Positions 1 to 8,124 are shown, counted from the first letter of the stretch. The stretch is 64,000 bases of DNA from Streptomyces sp. ERV7 (GCF_001653515.1 NZ_LYOY01000051.1:640001-704000), one strand, 5' to 3'. Numbers and translations are program-made. Notes: generated by a model not told the origin, from the letters alone.

Positions 1-252
1 GTCCAGGCCGTAGCCGTACTGGACGCCGTCGCGCCCGATGCCGTAAAGACCGAACTGCGAGGACGCCGAGACCGCGCCGGAACGCAGCGAGGCGGAGGCC
101 TTCGTGGCGACGGGCTTGGCCGACTTGTCGGACTTGACAGGGTTCTCGGCCGCAACGGCGCTCGCGCCCGTAGCGACAAGAGCGGCGGTGATCGCCGCGG
201 CGGCGAGACGCGAGGCTATGCGTCCACGCGAACGGCCAGAAGTCTTGGCCAC
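1..252 (-). CDS. Secreted FG-GAP/VCBS repeat protein, N-terminal part (runs off window)
   Basis: This is the 5' end of a fourth member of the tandem family that continues at 483-3818; its 3' part lies left of the window. It encodes a short basic stretch, an Ala/Leu-rich signal segment ending in AVAAENP, and then the start of the propeller region (FGLYGIGRDG). An ATG lies at 264, but the sequence ATGGAG(A)NNTACGTGGCC is conserved in all four paralogues and places a GGAG motif 6 nt before the GTG at 252, so GTG is the more likely start. The function of the family is unknown. FG-GAP repeats usually form Ca-binding beta-propellers, so an extracellular binding role is inference. Confidence 0.8.
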   Translation of the reverse strand, partial: MAKTSGRSRGRIASRLAAAAITAALVATGASAVAAENPVKSDKSAKPVATKASASLRSGAVSASSQFGLYGIGRDGVQYGYGLD

Positions 253-404
253 GTATTTCTCCATGGAGTTGTTGAGACATGGCGCGCCCCACCAGGGGGT
301 TCGCCATAGGATCAACGAGATCGTTTCACGGGTTTCTCACATCTTCCAAACAGATATGTGCAGGAACTGTCACGGCCGGTTGAGGCCGTGGCCGGCAACG
401 CCGA

Positions 405-434
405 AGGGCCGCACCGCCGAAGCGGTACGGCCCT
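405..434 (-). terminator. Terminator hairpin after the FG-GAP gene at 483-1412
   Basis: An inverted repeat AGGGCCGCACCGC / GCGGTACGGCCCT with a 4-nt loop and one mismatch lies about 50 nt past the stop codon. The other two complete units of the array have equivalent hairpins in the same place. Confidence 0.7.
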
Positions 435-482
435 CCGTCAGATCGGATCAGACCGGTTCAGACCGGATCAACCCGGATCGGA

Positions 483-1412
483 TCAGAAGAACAGCCGGTA
501 CGTGTTCCAGCCGCTCGTGCCGATCTTCACACGGCCCTGGAACGGGGAAGCGGCGTTGCCGGTGCCCTTGTACAGGTACAGCGCGCCCGAGCCGTCGCGG
601 CCGACGAGGTCGGCCTTGCCGTCCAGGTCGATGTCGCCCGCGGCGAAGATGGTGTTGTAGGTGTTCCACCCACCACCGATCTTCGTGCGGCCCTCGAAGG
701 GCGCCTTGTAGTTGCCGGTGCCCTTGTAGAGCCACAGGGTGCCGTCGCCGCCGCGGGCCACGATGTCGGCCTTGCCGTCACCGGTCAGGTCGCCGTTGCC
801 GGCGATCTGGGTGTACTGGCCCCAGCCGCCGCCGACCGTGTAGCGGGACGTCATCTTGCCGTCGCCGTAACCCAGGTACAGGTACAGCGTGCCCGAGGAG
901 TCACGGCCCAGGAGGTCGCCGGCACCGGCGCCGCCCAGGTTGCCCGGGGAGAGGAGGAGGTTGTAGGTGTTCCAACCGCCGCCCACCTTCCACGGGGCGC
1001 TGCCGTCGTTGGCGGCGTAGGAGAGGTTGCCGTTGTAGTCGGCCTCCCAGACACCGTCCTCGAGGTTGTCGGCGTTGTGGTCGACCAGGCCGACCCACTT
1101 GAGGCCGTTCCAGCCCGAGTCGTACTTGATCCGGCCCTCGAGGCCGCCGTTGCCGTCCGGCGCGTAGTAGTACACGTCGCCGGCCTTGTCGATGGCGTTC
1201 AGGCCGTACAGCGGCGCGTCACCCGGGTTCGCCGCCTGGGCGCCGGTCAGCGCGCCCTTGGCCGGCTTGGCGACCGGAGCCTTGAACGGCTTCGCCGAGG
1301 GGTTGTCGGCGGCGAAGGCGGAGGCGCCGGTGCCGACGAGGGCGGCGGTGACCGCCGCGGCAGCGAGACGGGAAGCTATCCGCCCACGCTTAGGGCCAGA
1401 GATCTTGGCCAC
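483..1412 (-). CDS. Secreted FG-GAP/VCBS beta-propeller protein
   Basis: A 309-residue protein with a basic N-terminus (VAKISGPKRGR), a signal segment ending near ASAFAAD, a Pro/Ala/Lys-rich linker and a repeat region. The C-terminal half has three units of about 52 residues starting GGGWNTY or GGGWGQY. Two contain Ca-binding-like loops (GDLTGDGKADIVAR, GDIDLDGKADLVGR); the first (GNLGGAGAGDLLGRD) has lost most of its acidic residues. The chain ends in the family signature GWNTYRLFF. It has its own promoter at 1483-1511 and its own terminator, so it is a single-gene unit in a tandem array. The start is GTG at 1412, preceded by GGAG; an in-frame ATG at 1424 has no ribosome-binding site. Role unknown; extracellular ligand binding is inferred. 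Confidence 0.85.
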   Translation of the reverse strand: MAKISGPKRGRIASRLAAAAVTAALVGTGASAFAADNPSAKPFKAPVAKPAKGALTGAQAANPGDAPLYGLNAIDKAGDVYYYAPDGNGGLEGRIKYDSGWNGLKWVGLVDHNADNLEDGVWEADYNGNLSYAANDGSAPWKVGGGWNTYNLLLSPGNLGGAGAGDLLGRDSSGTLYLYLGYGDGKMTSRYTVGGGWGQYTQIAGNGDLTGDGKADIVARGGDGTLWLYKGTGNYKAPFEGRTKIGGGWNTYNTIFAAGDIDLDGKADLVGRDGSGALYLYKGTGNAASPFQGRVKIGTSGWNTYRLFF

Positions 1413-1439
1413 GTATGTCTCCATTGGTCGTGATTGAGA

Positions 1440-1472
1440 CGTGATGTGACTCGGGTGTCGAGTCGCGTCACG
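1440..1472 (-). promoter_or_regulatory. Inverted repeat in the 5'UTR of the FG-GAP gene 483-1412
   Basis: CGTGATGTGACTCG pairs with CGAGTCGCGTCACG in 12 of 14 positions, with a 5-nt loop. It lies between the promoter and the start codon. Similar inverted repeats occupy the same place in the two following units, so it is likely an mRNA stem that stabilises the transcript or controls translation. Confidence 0.45.
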
Positions 1473-1482
1473 AGTTCAGCGG

Positions 1483-1511
1483 AATCGTTTCACGACTCCT
1501 TTACCTGTCAA
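1483..1511 (-). promoter_or_regulatory. Promoter of the FG-GAP gene 483-1412
   Basis: On the minus strand TTGACA (1506-1511), a 17-nt spacer and ACGATT (1483-1488) match a vegetative sigma70 (HrdB-type) promoter. The spacer start GGTAAAGGAGT is conserved in the paralogous promoters. Confidence 0.6.
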
Positions 1512-1591
1512 CCCGCTTGGCGACAAAGGGGATCAAGACAACATCTCTTTCTCGTCACGTGTTCACCCGCCGTATCCCAAAAACGCTCAAA

Positions 1592-1623
1592 GGGCAGCAT
1601 TCCCCCGTGGGGGAATGCTGCCC
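1592..1623 (-). terminator. Terminator hairpin after the FG-GAP gene at 1662-2627
   Basis: A perfect 15-bp stem, GGGCAGCATTCCCCC / GGGGGAATGCTGCCC, begins 39 nt past the stop codon. There is no strong U-tract, as is usual in Streptomyces. Confidence 0.8.
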
Positions 1624-1661
1624 TCCGGTTCTTCGCGGTGCAGATCCGTGGTGCGGAGACG

Positions 1662-2627
1662 TCAGAACATCAGCCGGTACGTGTTCCAGCCGCCGTTCCC
1701 GATCTTCACCCTCGGCTTGTACGGGGCCGCGGCGCTGCCGGTGCCCTTGTACAGGTACAGCGCGCCCGCGGCGTCGCGCCCGAGCAGGTCGGTGGTGCCG
1801 TCGAGGTCCACGTCGCCCGAGGAGACGAGGGCGTTGTAGGTGTTCCAGCCGCCGCCTATCTTGGTGCGGCCCTCGAAGGGCGCCTTGTAGTTGCCGGTGC
1901 CCTTGTAGAGCCACAGGGTGCCGTCGCCGCCGCGGGCCACGATGTCGGCCTTGCCGTCACCGGTCAGGTCGCCGTTGCCCGCCAGCGCCGTGTACTGGCC
2001 CCAGCCGCCGCCCACCAGGTAGCGGGAGGTCAGCTTGCCGTTGCCGTAGCCCAGGTAGAGGTACAGGTTGCCCGAGGAGTCGCGGCCCAGGAGGTCGCCG
2101 GCGCCCGCGCCGCCGAGGTTGCCCGGGGACAGCAGCGTGTTGTAGATGTTCCAGCCGCCGCCGACCGTGGTGGTCTCCAGCTCGACGTACGGCTCGTACG
2201 TCATCGTGCCCTGGGTGTTCCACTTCCAGATGCCGTCCGCGACGCCGTCGGCGTCGTTGTCGACCTGGGCGCCGTTCTTCAGGCCGCCCTGGCCCTCGTC
2301 GATCTGCATCTTGGGCGAGAAGCCGCCCTCGTAGTCCGGCAGATAGGCGTAGCTGTTGCCGGAGCGGTCCACGCCGATCAGCGAGAAGACCGGGTAGGCG
2401 CCGTTGGGGTCGCCGTCCGCCTTGGTGACGCCGTGCTTGGCGCCCTTGGCCGCGGCGTGCGCGGCGGCCTTCGCGGCGGCGGCCTTCACCGACGCCTTGG
2501 CGGACGGGTTCGGGTTGTCGGCGGCGAAGGCGGAGGCGCCGGTGCCGACGAGGGCGGCGGCAGCCGCCGCGGCAGCGAGACGGGCGGCGGCTCTGCGCCC
2601 ACGCGTACGGCCGGAAGTCTTGGCCAC
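1662..2627 (-). CDS. Secreted FG-GAP/VCBS beta-propeller protein
   Basis: A 321-residue paralogue of the 483-1412 product. It has a basic N-terminus (VAKTSGRTRGRR), a signal segment ending ASAFAAD, and a Lys/Ala-rich linker (AKASVKAAAAKAAAHAAAKG) that is longer than in its neighbours. Loops such as DNDADGVADGIWKW and GDLTGDGKADIVAR and the closing GWNTYRLMF follow. The last three repeats are nearly identical to those of the neighbouring copies, while the N-terminal third diverges, which fits tandem duplication with gene conversion of the repeats. The GTG start at 2627 follows a GGAG; the upstream ATG at 2639 has no ribosome-binding site. Monocistronic. Function not known. Confidence 0.85.
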   Translation of the reverse strand: MAKTSGRTRGRRAAARLAAAAAAAALVGTGASAFAADNPNPSAKASVKAAAAKAAAHAAAKGAKHGVTKADGDPNGAYPVFSLIGVDRSGNSYAYLPDYEGGFSPKMQIDEGQGGLKNGAQVDNDADGVADGIWKWNTQGTMTYEPYVELETTTVGGGWNIYNTLLSPGNLGGAGAGDLLGRDSSGNLYLYLGYGNGKLTSRYLVGGGWGQYTALAGNGDLTGDGKADIVARGGDGTLWLYKGTGNYKAPFEGRTKIGGGWNTYNALVSSGDVDLDGTTDLLGRDAAGALYLYKGTGSAAAPYKPRVKIGNGGWNTYRLMF

Positions 2628-2654
2628 GTATCTCTCCATTGAGTCGATGAGCCA

Positions 2655-2702
2655 TGACGCGGCACCGGGTACGCCTGTTGAACCGTGCGCCGGGACGCGT
2701 CA
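2655..2702 (-). promoter_or_regulatory. Inverted repeat in the 5'UTR of the FG-GAP gene 1662-2627
   Basis: TGACGCG / CGCGTCA with an inner GCAC / GTGC pairing lies between promoter and start codon, equivalent to the elements at 1440-1472 and 3853-3885. The sequence differs between copies while the ability to pair is kept. Confidence 0.4.
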
Positions 2703-2714
2703 CGCGATCATCGA

Positions 2715-2743
2715 GATCCTTACACAACTCCTTTACCTGTCAA
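2715..2743 (-). promoter_or_regulatory. Promoter of the FG-GAP gene 1662-2627
   Basis: Minus-strand TTGACA (2738-2743), a 17-nt spacer and AGGATC (2715-2720); at spacing 16 the -10 reads AAGGAT. The spacer GGTAAAGGAGT is shared with the promoter at 1483-1511. Confidence 0.55.
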
Positions 2744-2795
2744 CCTGTTTGAGTGCGGAAGGCCGACAGAGGGCCGAAACACGTGGCAACGCGAA

Positions 2796-2824
2796 GGGCC
2801 GCACCCCTTGCGGGAGTGCGGCCC
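2796..2824 (-). terminator. Terminator hairpin after the FG-GAP gene at 2844-3818
   Basis: GGGCCGCACCCC pairs with GGAGTGCGGCCC with one mismatch and a short loop, about 20 nt after the stop codon. Confidence 0.65.
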
Positions 2825-2843
2825 GTGCGAGCGATCAGAGGGA

Positions 2844-3818
2844 TCAGAAGAAGAGCCGGTAGGTGTTCCAGCCGCTCGTCCCGATGTTCTTGCGGCCCGC
2901 GAACGGCGCCGCCGCGTTGCCCGTGCCCGAGTAGCGCCACAGGGAGCCGTCGTTGCCGCGCGCGACGAGGTCGGTCGTGCCGTCCAGGTCCAGGTCGCCC
3001 ATCGAGAACAGCGCGTTGTACGTGTTCCAGCCGCCACCGATCTTGGTGCGGCCCTCGAAGGGGGCCTTGTAGTTGCCGGTGCCCTTGTAGAGCCACAGCG
3101 TGCCCGAGGCGTCGCGGGCGACGACGTCGGCCTTGCCGTCGCCGGTCAGGTCGCCGTTGCCCGCGATCTGGTTGTACGCGTTCCAGCCGCCGCCGACCTT
3201 GTAGCGGGCCGCCACCTTGCCCGTGCCGTAGCCCAGGTAGATGTACAGGTTGCCGCTGCCGTCGCGGGCGAGCAGGTCACCGGCCCCCGCGCCGCCCAGG
3301 TTGCCGGGGGAGACCACGAGGTTGTACGTGTTCCAGCCGCCGCCGACGGTCCACGGGGCGGTGGCGTCGTCCGCGGCGTAGTACATCGTGCCGTTCTTGT
3401 CCCACTCCCACCAGCCGTCGGCGTACCCGTCGGCGTCGTGGTCGACCTGGGTCGTCCACTTGATGGCGTCCCAGCCGGTGTCGATCTTGGCGCGCGGGCT
3501 GAGGGCGCCGCCGCCGTCGCGGATGTAGCCGTAGAGCGTGTTGGCGCGGTCCGCGGCGAACAGGTCGAACTGGGGGGCCTCGGGGCTGGGCGCGGAGGTC
3601 ATCGCGCCGGAGTGCGCGAGCAGCGGCGCGGAGGGCGTCGGCGCGGCGGCGGTGAACGGCTTCGGCGGCTCGGCCGCGGCGACCGCGGTCGCACCGGTGG
3701 CCAGCAGCGCGGCGGCGGCCGTGGCGGCAGCGAGCCGCGCGGCTATCCGGCTCCGCTTGCTGCCGGAGGTGGCGGAAGTCCCGGAAGCGCCGGAATCCTT
3801 GGCCAGATTCTTGGCCAC
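2844..3818 (-). CDS. Secreted FG-GAP/VCBS beta-propeller protein
   Basis: A 324-residue member of the tandem family and the first copy next to the GH92 gene. It has an N-terminal insertion (NLAKDSGASGTSATSGSKR), a signal segment (AAALLATGATAVAAAEPP), a Pro/Ala linker, then propeller units with DHDADGYADGWWEWD, GDLTGDGKADVVARD and GDLDLDGTTDLVARG loops, and it ends GWNTYRLFF. The GTG start at 3818 has GGAG 6 nt upstream; an ATG at 3830 lies inside the same conserved context. It has its own promoter, 5'UTR inverted repeat and terminator. Function unknown; likely extracellular and Ca-binding by family. Confidence 0.85.
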   Translation of the reverse strand: MAKNLAKDSGASGTSATSGSKRSRIAARLAAATAAAALLATGATAVAAAEPPKPFTAAAPTPSAPLLAHSGAMTSAPSPEAPQFDLFAADRANTLYGYIRDGGGALSPRAKIDTGWDAIKWTTQVDHDADGYADGWWEWDKNGTMYYAADDATAPWTVGGGWNTYNLVVSPGNLGGAGAGDLLARDGSGNLYIYLGYGTGKVAARYKVGGGWNAYNQIAGNGDLTGDGKADVVARDASGTLWLYKGTGNYKAPFEGRTKIGGGWNTYNALFSMGDLDLDGTTDLVARGNDGSLWRYSGTGNAAAPFAGRKNIGTSGWNTYRLFF

Positions 3819-3852
3819 GTAGTTCTCCATGATCCATGAGGCTCAGATGCGA

Positions 3853-3885
3853 CGTGGCGCGCCTCAGTAGACGAGACGCGCCACG
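3853..3885 (-). promoter_or_regulatory. Inverted repeat in the 5'UTR of the FG-GAP gene 2844-3818
   Basis: A perfect 9-bp inverted repeat, CGTGGCGCG / CGCGCCACG, lies between the promoter and the start codon, in the same place as in the neighbouring paralogues. Confidence 0.45.
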
Positions 3886-3896
3886 GGTTTCACCGG

Positions 3897-3925
3897 AATC
3901 TTTCCATGACTCCTTTACATGTCAA
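3897..3925 (-). promoter_or_regulatory. Promoter of the FG-GAP gene 2844-3818
   Basis: Minus-strand TTGACA (3920-3925), a 17-nt spacer and AAGATT (3897-3902): the best sigma70-like match of the three array promoters. The spacer TGTAAAGGAGTCATGG matches the others. Confidence 0.65.
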
Positions 3926-3979
3926 TCGGCTTGAGGTAGAAGCGACCAACTCGATATGGTCGCCCGCCCGATGGGGTCG

Positions 3980-6900
3980 TCAGCGCAGCAGCTCGATCTC
4001 CGCCAGCGTCGCCGGTCCGCCCGTCGGCGCCAGCCGGTAGTGCGCGTACGCGCCCGGCCGGGCCACGCCGAACACCCGGGTCTGCTTGTCCCAGGCGAAC
4101 GACTCACCGGAACGCCTGTCCAGATCGACCCACTTCGTTCCGTCCGAAGAGCCCTGGAGGACCCACCCCTTGGGCGCCTTCGCCCGGTCGGCGGACGTCA
4201 GGGTGTACTGCGCCGCGCGCGTGGCCGTCGCCACCGGCAGCTCGATGGAATCGAAGGTGCCCGCCGTCGCCGAGGTGTCGTCGAACAGCGGGCCGCTGCC
4301 CGCGATCGCGTCGGACGGCGGAGTCGGCACCTTGTCGTCGCGCGTGACCGACACCGGCGCCGCCTTCTCGCCGGTGCCCCAGGCCGACGGCCGCGGCCCC
4401 ATCGAGAAGTCCAGCGTGCCGCCCCGCGCCAGCAGGGAGTGCGGCAGCGCGGTGGACTTCCAGGCCTTGCCGTTCACCTTCAGCGACTGGACGTAGAGGT
4501 TGCGGGAGCTGTTCCCCGGCGCCTTGACCACGAGGTCGCGGCCGTTCTCCAGGTGCACCGTCGCCTTGGTGAACAGGGGCGAGCCGATGGCGTACTCGCC
4601 GCTGCCCATGACCAGCGGATAGAACCCGAGCGCGGAGAACAGGTACCAGGCCGACTGCTCGCCGTTGTCCTCGTCGCCGTGGTAACCCTGGCCGATCTCG
4701 CTGCCCGTGTAGAGGCGGTTCATGACCTCGCGGACCTTCTCCTGCGTCTTCCAGGGCTGCCCGGCCGCGTCGTACATGTACGTCACATGGTGGGCGACCT
4801 GGTTGGAGTGGCCGTACATGCCCATCCGGACGTCACGCGCCTCCGTCATCTCGTGGATGACGCTGCCGTACGAACCCGCGAAGTCGGGGGAGGCCGTCTC
4901 CGGGGTCGCGAAGAACGCGTCGAGCTTCTTCGCCAGACCGGCGCGCCCGCCGTAGAGGTTGGCGAGGCCCCGCGAGTCCTGCGGAGCGGTGAAGGCGTAG
5001 CCCCAGCCGTTGGTCTCGGTGTAGTCGTACCCCCAGACCCGGGGGTCGTAGCTGCCGCTGGGCACCCGCGGGTCGCCCTTGGCGTCGCGCCCCTGGAAGA
5101 AGCCGGGCGCGCCCGCGCCGGCGCTCGCCGCCTTCGGGTCGAAGAGCTTCACATAGTTGCGGGCGCGGCCCAGGAAGTACGCCGACTCCTCCTTGTAGCG
5201 GGACTTGTGCGTCTTCTCGTAGAGCGCCTCGCCCATCTTCGCCAGGCCGTAGTCGTTGAGATAGCCCTCCAGGGACCACGACAGACCCTCGTGGGTCGAC
5301 GTCGGGGTGTAGCCGAGGAAGGGCGAGGTGTCCATGCCCTTGCGGCCGACCCCCGCGGACGGCGGGACGACGGTCGCGTTCTTGAGCGCTGCCTCGTAGG
5401 CGGCCTCGCCGTCGAACTCCACGCCCTTCACATACGCGTCGGCGAACGCCACGTCCGAGCTGGTCCCGGTCATCAGGTCCGCGTAGCCCGGCGAGGACCA
5501 GCGGGAGATCCAGCCGCCGTCCTTGTACTGCTGGACGAACCCGTCGACCATCTCGCCGGCCCGGCCCGGGGTGAGCAGCGAGTACGCGGGCCAGGTCGTC
5601 CGGTAGGTGTCCCAGAACCCGTTGTTGACGTACACCTTGCCGTCGACGACCTTCGCGCCGGTGTGGGTGGGGGTGTCCTGGCCGGTCCCCGGGGAGAAGG
5701 GGCTGGCGTAGACGTCCTTCGAACCGGCCTTCTCGAAGCCGGAGTTGGGGTAGAGGTAGAGCCGGTAGAGCGAGGAGTAGAGGGTGGTCAGCTGGTCGTG
5801 GCTCGCGCCCTCGACCTCGACCCGGCCCAGGATCTTGTCCCAGGCGCGCTGGGCCCGCTCCTTCACCCGCTCGAAGGACGTGCCCCGGGGGATCTCCGCG
5901 GCCAGGTTGGCCCTGGCCTGGTCCACACTGATGAGTGAGGTCGCGAGCCGCAGGGTGACCGTGCGGTCCTTGCCGGGCTTCAGGCGCAGATAGCCGGTGA
6001 CGTCCGCGCCGCCGCCCCCGGGCAGCTTGCCGCCCGCGGTGGCCGGGGCGTCGAAGGCGCCGTACACGAAGAGCCTGGTGGCGCCCTGGGAGAGGCCGCT
6101 CTTCACATCGGAGTAGCCGGTGAAGGAGGAGGTCGACGGATCCAGAGTGAGGCCGCCGTTGTTGTTGACGTTGTCGAGGACCACGCTCGCGTCGTCACCG
6201 GGATAGGTGAACCGCATGGTCGCGGCGTGGTCGGTGGGCGCCATCTCGGCCTTGAGGCCGTTCTCGAAGGTGACGCCGTAGTAGTACGGCTTCGCCGTCT
6301 CGTTCTCGTGCCGGAACGGCAGCGCGCGTGCGGCCCGCGAGGCGTCCGGGGTCCCGGCCGCCGCCGACGGCATCAGCTGGAACGTCTGCCGGTCGCCCAT
6401 CCACGGGCTCGGCTCGTGGCTGGCCGAGAACGCCTGGAGGGTGGGCAGGTTGTCCGCGTTGTTGCGCCGCGCGTAGTCGTACAGCCAGTCCTGCGAGCCC
6501 GCGTTGGTCACCGGGGTCCAGAAGTTGAACCCGTTGGGGACGGCGGTCGCCGGGAAGGTGTTGCCGCGCGAGAAGGAGCCGCTGGAGTTGGTGCCCCGGG
6601 TGGTGAGCGCGTAGTCGGAGAGGTGCGCCAGGCGCTTCTCCGGCTTCTTCGTGGCGAGGGCGAGGTCGTCGATCCAGCCCTGGAACTTCGCCGGGCCCTT
6701 GGGCGAGTCGTACGCCACCAGGATCCGGTCGGCCGTCTTGCCGGCGGCCACCGCCCCGATGCGCGAGGACACCTGGTTCCACTGGTTGACGTAGAGCGTC
6801 TTCGCCGCGCCCTGGCCCTGCGGGGTGAGCGCTCCGCCGTGCGAGTCGAGGGCCTTCAGATCGCTCAGATAGGTGCCGTCCGTGAAGGCGAGGTCCACCG

Positions 6901-7831
6901 ACACGTTCGTGGCGGGGTAGCCGAGGTCGGTCTCCGGCATCGACGGGAAGATCTTGTAGTCGAGCACGGTGTCCCGGCCGATCCGGGTGTCCACGTCGAA
7001 GATCTTGTTGTACGAGTAGGCCCGGCCGTCCGCCTTGTGCGTACCGGCGTAACGCAGGGCCCTCTTTCCGGTGAATCCCGCGTTGGCCTTGGCGGTGGGT
7101 GAACCGCCGGGCCCGCGGTCCGTCAGCGTCCGCATGTCCTCGGGCACCGGGGTGCTGGTGTCCCCGTTCGAGAACTGCACATCGGCCAGCTGGGTGATGT
7201 CGGCGCCACCGTTGCGGGTGATCTCCAGTCGGTAGTGCGCGTACGCCGTGGAGCCCGTGAAGTCGTACGTCTTGGTCTGGAAGCGCGAGGGGAACGTTTC
7301 ACCCGAGCGGGTGTCAAGCGTCGTCCAGGTGCTGCCGTCCGCCGAGCCCTTGAGTGTCCAGTCCTTCGGGTCGCGGGCGGCCGCGTCATTGGCCGAGGTC
7401 AGCGCGTAGGTGACGACCTTGACCGGGCTGTCGAGATCGAATTCGAGCCAGGCGGTCGGCTGGAAGGCGAGCCATTTGGTGCTCGGCTGGCCGTCGACGA
7501 GGTTCTCCTTGATCTCGCCCGAGCCGTCGTTCTCGGCGCTCGCCCGTACGGCCGTCACCCTGTCGGTGACATTGCCCGGTATGCCGCTGGTGAAGCCGCC
7601 GTCGACCCCCGACGCGCGCTTCCTCCCGTCCGGGCCGGTGTCCACGGTGTCGCGCCAGTCCGGCTGCGGCTGGCCGGTTTCGAACGAGGTGCGGAACTCC
7701 TGGCCGCCGAGGGCGGGCCGGGCCGAGGCCGGCTGGGCCGACGCGGCCCACTGGGCCGTCACCACGAGCAGGAAGGAGGCCGCCGCGAGGGCGGCCGTCG
7801 GCCCTTGTCGGAGCCGGGATCTGGGCAGCAT
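3980..7831 (-). CDS. Secreted GH92 alpha-mannosidase with discoidin-type domains
   Basis: A 1,283-residue exo-alpha-mannosidase of glycoside hydrolase family 92, which removes terminal mannose from glycans in a Ca-dependent way. A signal segment (LAAASFLLVVTAQWAASAQP) is followed by an F5/8 type C (discoidin-like) domain at about 90-225, a beta-sandwich linker region, the GH92 core (about 430-1100) with family stretches such as GYHGDEDNGEQSAWY, TYRTTWPAYSLL and MGMYGHSNQVAHH, and a second discoidin-like segment at the C-terminus (HYRLAPTGGPATLAEIELLR). I chose the ATG at 7831, which follows GGAAAGG by 6 nt; in-frame ATGs lie at 7846, 7858 and 7900. An operator-like palindrome and a promoter lie upstream. 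Adjacent glycan-transport genes suggest a role in scavenging glycan sugars (inference). Confidence 0.9.
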   Translation of the reverse strand: MLPRSRLRQGPTAALAAASFLLVVTAQWAASAQPASARPALGGQEFRTSFETGQPQPDWRDTVDTGPDGRKRASGVDGGFTSGIPGNVTDRVTAVRASAENDGSGEIKENLVDGQPSTKWLAFQPTAWLEFDLDSPVKVVTYALTSANDAAARDPKDWTLKGSADGSTWTTLDTRSGETFPSRFQTKTYDFTGSTAYAHYRLEITRNGGADITQLADVQFSNGDTSTPVPEDMRTLTDRGPGGSPTAKANAGFTGKRALRYAGTHKADGRAYSYNKIFDVDTRIGRDTVLDYKIFPSMPETDLGYPATNVSVDLAFTDGTYLSDLKALDSHGGALTPQGQGAAKTLYVNQWNQVSSRIGAVAAGKTADRILVAYDSPKGPAKFQGWIDDLALATKKPEKRLAHLSDYALTTRGTNSSGSFSRGNTFPATAVPNGFNFWTPVTNAGSQDWLYDYARRNNADNLPTLQAFSASHEPSPWMGDRQTFQLMPSAAAGTPDASRAARALPFRHENETAKPYYYGVTFENGLKAEMAPTDHAATMRFTYPGDDASVVLDNVNNNGGLTLDPSTSSFTGYSDVKSGLSQGATRLFVYGAFDAPATAGGKLPGGGGADVTGYLRLKPGKDRTVTLRLATSLISVDQARANLAAEIPRGTSFERVKERAQRAWDKILGRVEVEGASHDQLTTLYSSLYRLYLYPNSGFEKAGSKDVYASPFSPGTGQDTPTHTGAKVVDGKVYVNNGFWDTYRTTWPAYSLLTPGRAGEMVDGFVQQYKDGGWISRWSSPGYADLMTGTSSDVAFADAYVKGVEFDGEAAYEAALKNATVVPPSAGVGRKGMDTSPFLGYTPTSTHEGLSWSLEGYLNDYGLAKMGEALYEKTHKSRYKEESAYFLGRARNYVKLFDPKAASAGAGAPGFFQGRDAKGDPRVPSGSYDPRVWGYDYTETNGWGYAFTAPQDSRGLANLYGGRAGLAKKLDAFFATPETASPDFAGSYGSVIHEMTEARDVRMGMYGHSNQVAHHVTYMYDAAGQPWKTQEKVREVMNRLYTGSEIGQGYHGDEDNGEQSAWYLFSALGFYPLVMGSGEYAIGSPLFTKATVHLENGRDLVVKAPGNSSRNLYVQSLKVNGKAWKSTALPHSLLARGGTLDFSMGPRPSAWGTGEKAAPVSVTRDDKVPTPPSDAIAGSGPLFDDTSATAGTFDSIELPVATATRAAQYTLTSADRAKAPKGWVLQGSSDGTKWVDLDRRSGESFAWDKQTRVFGVARPGAYAHYRLAPTGGPATLAEIELLR

Positions 7832-7908
7832 ACGGGGCCTTTCCATTGGCGGGCGCATGACACGGCGAAGCCCGGCGGGGGCCGGGTGTGCGACGGTCAT
7901 ACGATCTG

Positions 7909-7920
7909 GACAACGTTGTC
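7909..7920. promoter_or_regulatory. LacI-family-like operator upstream of the GH92 gene
   Basis: A perfect 12-bp palindrome, GACAACGTTGTC, has the central CG and length typical of LacI-family operators in actinobacteria. It lies about 20 nt downstream of the proposed -10 box and 78 nt before the chosen start codon, where a repressor would block elongation. No lacI gene lies next to it in this window. Confidence 0.5.
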
Positions 7921-7941
7921 AGAGAGAAAATGCAGGATCCA

Positions 7942-7970
7942 GTAGGAAGGCAAGTCATACGTGGTGTCAA
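7942..7970 (-). promoter_or_regulatory. Candidate promoter of the GH92 gene
   Basis: Minus-strand TTGACA (7965-7970), a 17-nt spacer and TCCTAC (7942-7947). The -35 box is perfect and the -10 is weak. Confidence 0.4.
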
Positions 7971-8124
7971 GGGTGTTGAGGGGGAATGGCCTGGGCGTTT
8001 CGGGGCGCCCCGGGAGTGTCGCGGGGGTCCGGCCCACCGCGCTCCGCCATCAGATATCCAAGAGGTCTCAACTCGGGAAAGGATGCCGTCCAACCATGCT
8101 TTCGATCTTGCTCAGTTGACGGAA

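Noticed and set aside
405..2824. Possible CRISPR-like array from the repeated hairpins in the FG-GAP region
   Set aside because: The repeats are terminators and leader stems spaced by whole genes, with no regular short spacers.
3956..5938. Long open frame on the strand opposite to GH92 (660 codons)
   Set aside because: A shadow of high-G+C third-position bias in the real GH92 gene; no motifs and an Arg/Val-rich, low-complexity product.
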